Part shown: in pieces, positions 61,278 through 64,000 of the stretch | Layout of the letters: every line of letters starts with the position of its first letter | Position numbering within the stretch: position 1 is the first letter of the stretch | Assembly (NCBI RefSeq): GCF_017302985.1 | Contig: NZ_JAFIMU010000006.1 | Location: 496,001 to 560,000, forward strand | Source: Corallococcus macrosporus | GTDB taxonomy: Bacteria; Myxococcota; Myxococcia; Myxococcales; Myxococcaceae | DNA length: 64,000 nucleotides | Direction: 5' to 3' | Notes under the pieces: model-generated | What the model saw: only the letters and a program-made list of their open reading frames with translations | Told to the model about the DNA's origin: nothing | Databases searched by the model: none | Translations under genes and position numbers: made by a program

Positions 61278-62966
61278 CTACCGGACCCCGAGTGCGATGA
61301 GGGCAAATCCTTCACCGCCCAGCTCCACCGCCCCCCGCAGTGTCTGCCCGCCAGCGGACGCCACCAGGGGCACCACGCGGGGGGTGAGGTTGCCCACCCA
61401 GCCCACCAGGTGCGTCAGCGGCACCGTCACCGGCAGGTCCATGGCCACCGGCACCGAGCGCAGCGGGCCCGTCAGGCTGAGCAGCACCCGCCCCTGCCCG
61501 CGCAGGTGCACCAGGTCCAGGTCCTGGGCCAGCTCCGACGGCACGCGGCCGTTCTCGAAGACGACGGGCTCCTCGAAGGCGAAGACGCACGCGTCGCGCA
61601 GGTAGACGGACTCGTCGTCCAGCACCACCGGCACCAGCTGCCGCCCGGTGAGCGGCTCCAGGTGCAGCGTGCCCTGCCCGCGCGCGCGCACCATGGCCTG
61701 GTCGCCCTCGCCAAAGGGCTTGTCCGTGGCCCGGCCGCGGAAGCGCTTCATCTCCGGCTGGAAGGCGACCTGGCCGCGCACGGCGGCCAGCCCCTCCAAC
61801 CGGGTGAGCAGCTCGCCGTTCACCGCCAGCGTCACGCCCGCCGGGCCCTGGGTGAAGGGCTGTCCCGGCGTCGCGCCCGGCAGCGCCACCGTGGGAACCC
61901 ACTCGGTGAGCACGGGGGGACTGACGCCCGGACCGCCGGCGGGAATGGAGGCCGACTCGGTGGGCCGGGCCATGGACGCGGGCTCGCTCTTCGCCAGCGC
62001 GTCGAAGGTCTCCGCGAAGGCGGCGCCGGGCTCCGACTCCAGGTCGGACGCGAGGACGGGCGGCTCCTCGGAGACTTCGATCTCCTCCGACACCGGCGTG
62101 GGGGGCAGCTCGTCGGCGACCTCGACGTCGGAGGTGTCCGCGTCCGTGGTGGCGGCCAGCTCCGCGTCTTCCCCGTACGTGCTCTCGCCAGCGGCGAGGC
62201 TCGGGTCCTCGTCCTCCCGGACCGCGGGCGCGCCGCGCAGGGTGAAGGCGTGCTCGTCCGTGGGCGCGGGCGGGCCCTCGTCCTCGGCGAAGCGCAGGTC
62301 GTCGTCCGGGGGCTTGGGCGACGCTGCGGCGCGGGAGCTCCGGGGCGCTTCATCCAGGCCGAACTGGGCGCCCCAGTCGCTCTCACCGGAGCCGGACGGG
62401 GGCGCGGCGGTGCTCCCCTCCTCCTCGCGCGAACGGGGCGGCGTGGCGGGGGCAGGGGGCGCGGGCGGGCGGCTGTAGCCCTCCCCGGCGATGGCGCGCG
62501 ACATCTTCTCCGCCATGGCGTCGCTGCCGGACAGCAGGAAGTGCTCGCGCGCGCGGCCGTACTCACCCATCTGGGCGAAGGTCAGGCCCAGGTAGTTGTG
62601 CGCCTTCTTGTGGTCCGGGGCCAGGTCGGTGGCCGTCTCGAACTCGCGCGCCGCGCGCTGGAGCGCGTTCGTCTTCAGGTAGACGAGCCCCAGGTTCACG
62701 CGCAGCGTGGGGTCCACGGGGTTGTCCCGCACGAGCATCTCGTACAGGTCCGCGGCGCGGTCGAAGAGGCCCAGCTTGAAATACGACAGGCCCAGGAGGT
62801 TCTGGGCCTTCTCGTGGCGCGGCTGGAGCTGGTGCGCACGCTCCAGGAAGTCCTTCGCCTCGGTGACCTTGCCGGCGCCCAGCAGCTCCGCTCCACGGTG
62901 GAGCTGTTGCTGGAACTCCTCTTCAGCGGGGCCCGGCTCCTTCGTCCCCTTCGTGCGCGTCGTCAT
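61278..62966 (-). CDS. TPR protein with C-terminal AIM24-like domain
   Basis: A 562-aa protein from ATG 62966 (MTTRTKGTKEPGPAEEEFQQ); a GTG at 62984 is an alternative. Four TPR units span about 15-150 (EAKDFLERAHQLQPRHEKAQ, RAADLYEMLVRDNPVDPTLR, RAAREFETATDLAPDHKKAH). A long acidic, Pro/Glu-rich disordered region (about 165-370) follows. The C-terminus (about 380-560: GVTLAVNGELLTRLEGLAAV, GTLHLEPLTGRQLVPVVLDD, LHLRGQGRVLLSLTG) is a beta domain of the AIM24 (Altered inheritance of mitochondria 24) type. Its role in bacteria is unknown. Translation overlaps the lytic transglycosylase gene by 44 bp. A scaffold function is plausible. Confidence 0.75.
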   Translation of the reverse strand: MTTRTKGTKEPGPAEEEFQQQLHRGAELLGAGKVTEAKDFLERAHQLQPRHEKAQNLLGLSYFKLGLFDRAADLYEMLVRDNPVDPTLRVNLGLVYLKTNALQRAAREFETATDLAPDHKKAHNYLGLTFAQMGEYGRAREHFLLSGSDAMAEKMSRAIAGEGYSRPPAPPAPATPPRSREEEGSTAAPPSGSGESDWGAQFGLDEAPRSSRAAASPKPPDDDLRFAEDEGPPAPTDEHAFTLRGAPAVREDEDPSLAAGESTYGEDAELAATTDADTSDVEVADELPPTPVSEEIEVSEEPPVLASDLESEPGAAFAETFDALAKSEPASMARPTESASIPAGGPGVSPPVLTEWVPTVALPGATPGQPFTQGPAGVTLAVNGELLTRLEGLAAVRGQVAFQPEMKRFRGRATDKPFGEGDQAMVRARGQGTLHLEPLTGRQLVPVVLDDESVYLRDACVFAFEEPVVFENGRVPSELAQDLDLVHLRGQGRVLLSLTGPLRSVPVAMDLPVTVPLTHLVGWVGNLTPRVVPLVASAGGQTLRGAVELGGEGFALIALGVR

Positions 62967-63612
62967 TCTCGGGTGTGGGCTCACGGCTGCTGGCCTCGGC
63001 CTGGGCGAGCCGCTCGCGCTCCTTGTAGTGGTAGTAGAGCTGGAGGACCTTGCGCACGTACTCCTGCGTCTCGGCGTACGGCGGCACCTGGCCTCCGTAC
63101 TTCTTCACCGCGTCCGGCCCGGCGTTGTACGCGGCGACCATCTTCACCATGTCGCCGTCGAACATGTTCGCCAGCACGCGCAGGTAGCGCACGCCGCCCT
63201 CGATGTTGTCCTTCGAGTCGAAGATGTCCTTCACGTACATGTCCGACGCGGTGCCCGGCATGAGCTGCATCAGCCCGCTGGCGCCCTTGTGGCTGAGCGC
63301 GTTGGGGTTGAAGTTGCTCTCCGTGTGCATGATGGCGCGCACCAGCGCCGGCGGGATGCGGTAGCGCAGCGCCGCGGTGGTGATGTGCGGATCCAGCTCC
63401 GCGGGCGTGCGCGAGCGGCCCCGCACGGGCGCGGACTTGGCCGGCGCGGGCGTGAAGGTCCCGGACAGCTTGCGCGCCTTGCGGGCGCCTCCGGGCGGCA
63501 CGTTCGTGTAGACGATGGTGCCGTCCTTCTCGACGTAGCTGTAGATGCCGTCGGAGGCGTACGCCGGGAGGGCGGCGGTCAGCAGGACAACGAGGGCGGT
63601 CAGGACACGCAT
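62923..63612 (-). CDS. Lytic murein transglycosylase (SLT family) with DUF4124-like N-terminus
   Basis: A 229-aa exported protein from ATG 63612. Signal peptide MRVLTALVVLLTAALPAYAS (cleavage about residue 19). A short beta segment IYSYVEKDGTIVYTNVPP is like DUF4124. The SLT domain (about 80-200) has the catalytic Glu in RAIMHTESNFNP, followed by GASGLMQLMPGTASDMYV, NIEGGVRYLRVL and VAAYNAGPDAVKKYGG, all hallmark SLT motifs. The end is acidic and charged (REPTPENDDAHEGDEG). It cleaves peptidoglycan in the periplasm. Divergent from nadB, with 88 bp between. Confidence 0.9.
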   Translation of the reverse strand: MRVLTALVVLLTAALPAYASDGIYSYVEKDGTIVYTNVPPGGARKARKLSGTFTPAPAKSAPVRGRSRTPAELDPHITTAALRYRIPPALVRAIMHTESNFNPNALSHKGASGLMQLMPGTASDMYVKDIFDSKDNIEGGVRYLRVLANMFDGDMVKMVAAYNAGPDAVKKYGGQVPPYAETQEYVRKVLQLYYHYKERERLAQAEASSREPTPENDDAHEGDEGAGPR

Positions 63613-63700
63613 GGCGGCGGGCGAAACCTTAGACAACGCCCGGAAAGTCCTCAAGAAAACGCCTTGTTTCCAGCACTTACCGCCATTAAGGCTGTTGGCC

Positions 63701-64000
63701 ATGCCCCATCGGTTTGATTTCCTGGTCATGGGCGGCGGCGTGGCCGGGCTGTCGTTCGCCCTGCAGGCGGCCCGGCACGGCACGGTCGCCGTGCTCACCA
63801 AGCGCGAGCGCGGCGAAGGCAACACGGCCTACGCCCAGGGGGGCATCGCCAGCGTGCTCGCCCCCACGGACAGCTTCGATGCGCACATCGAGGACACGCT
63901 CGTCGCGGGTGCGGGCCTGTGCCACCGGGACGCGGTGGAGGTGACGGTGCGCGAAGGGCCCACGCGCCTCAAGGAGCTGGTGGCGCTGGGCGCGGAGTTC
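63701..64000 (+). CDS. nadB: L-aspartate oxidase, N-terminal part (cut by window edge)
   Basis: 100 codons from ATG 63701 (MPHRFDFLVMGGGVAGLSFA). FAD-binding motif VMGGGVAGLSFALQAA, VLTKRERGEGNTAYAQGGIASVL (the NTAYAQGGIA segment separates NadB from succinate dehydrogenase flavoproteins), and DTLVAGAGLCHRDAVEVTV. It makes iminoaspartate for de novo NAD synthesis. The rest lies beyond the window, so completeness cannot be judged. Confidence 0.93.
   Translation, partial: MPHRFDFLVMGGGVAGLSFALQAARHGTVAVLTKRERGEGNTAYAQGGIASVLAPTDSFDAHIEDTLVAGAGLCHRDAVEVTVREGPTRLKELVALGAEF

Overview
The window is very GC-rich DNA with strong third-position GC bias, and its gene content points to a myxobacterium of the Myxococcus/Corallococcus type. 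The evidence is a DUF2378 paralogue, a Pkn-type kinase next to a degenerate kinase, many lipoproteins, an internal MYXO-CTERM-like sorting signal, and an O-antigen locus in the wzm-wzt-wbgA arrangement known from Myxococcus xanthus. The species assignment is inference; no rRNA is present.

Left third (1-17 kb): housekeeping and regulatory genes. These are a truncated mltG at the edge, a LysR regulator facing a YeiH-type transporter, methionine aminopeptidase, an HTH-only LysR fragment, a Ski2-like helicase, a DUF4142 lipoprotein, a Ser/Thr kinase followed by two secreted-protein genes, a Pat-like acetyl-CoA-synthetase/GNAT protein, and an NmrA-like oxidoreductase divergent from a LysR gene across a T-N11-A box. 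From 17.2 to 20 kb a tightly coupled cassette encodes a lipoprotein with a PD-DxK nuclease-like C-terminus and a DUF3396-type immunity protein. It looks like a polymorphic toxin-immunity pair of the kind moved by outer-membrane exchange.

Middle (20-44 kb): a 1660-residue protein joins a kelch/HYR lipoprotein to an OmpA protein through what looks like a MYXO-CTERM signal followed by a second signal peptide. Next come a HAD phosphatase, an acetyltransferase, an FAD monooxygenase and TetR pair that share a 31-bp palindromic operator, a transglutaminase-like protein, a UvrC/Cho-like GIY-YIG protein, tgt and an ABC-F protein. An island with visibly lower GC (about 34.2-37.4 kb) carries an OLD-family ATPase/TOPRIM nuclease directly preceded by a KTSC-domain gene. 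It is the best defence-system candidate in the window. Genes of unknown function, a pseudokinase, a serine hydrolase and several small lipoproteins follow.

Right third (44.6-60.2 kb): a surface-polysaccharide locus. rfbBDAC (dTDP-L-rhamnose synthesis, every junction an ATGA overlap) runs leftward. A divergent operon encodes two GT4 glycosyltransferases, a 151-aa helical protein, a GT-like protein and a large HAD-type protein. A convergent wzm-wzt-wbgA operon encodes the ABC exporter and a two-domain GT2 enzyme. Together they can make, assemble and export O-antigen. Two identical tRNA-Gly(GCC) genes with a clear promoter and terminator separate this locus from pgsA, a TPR-AIM24 protein, a lytic transglycosylase and the start of nadB at the right edge.
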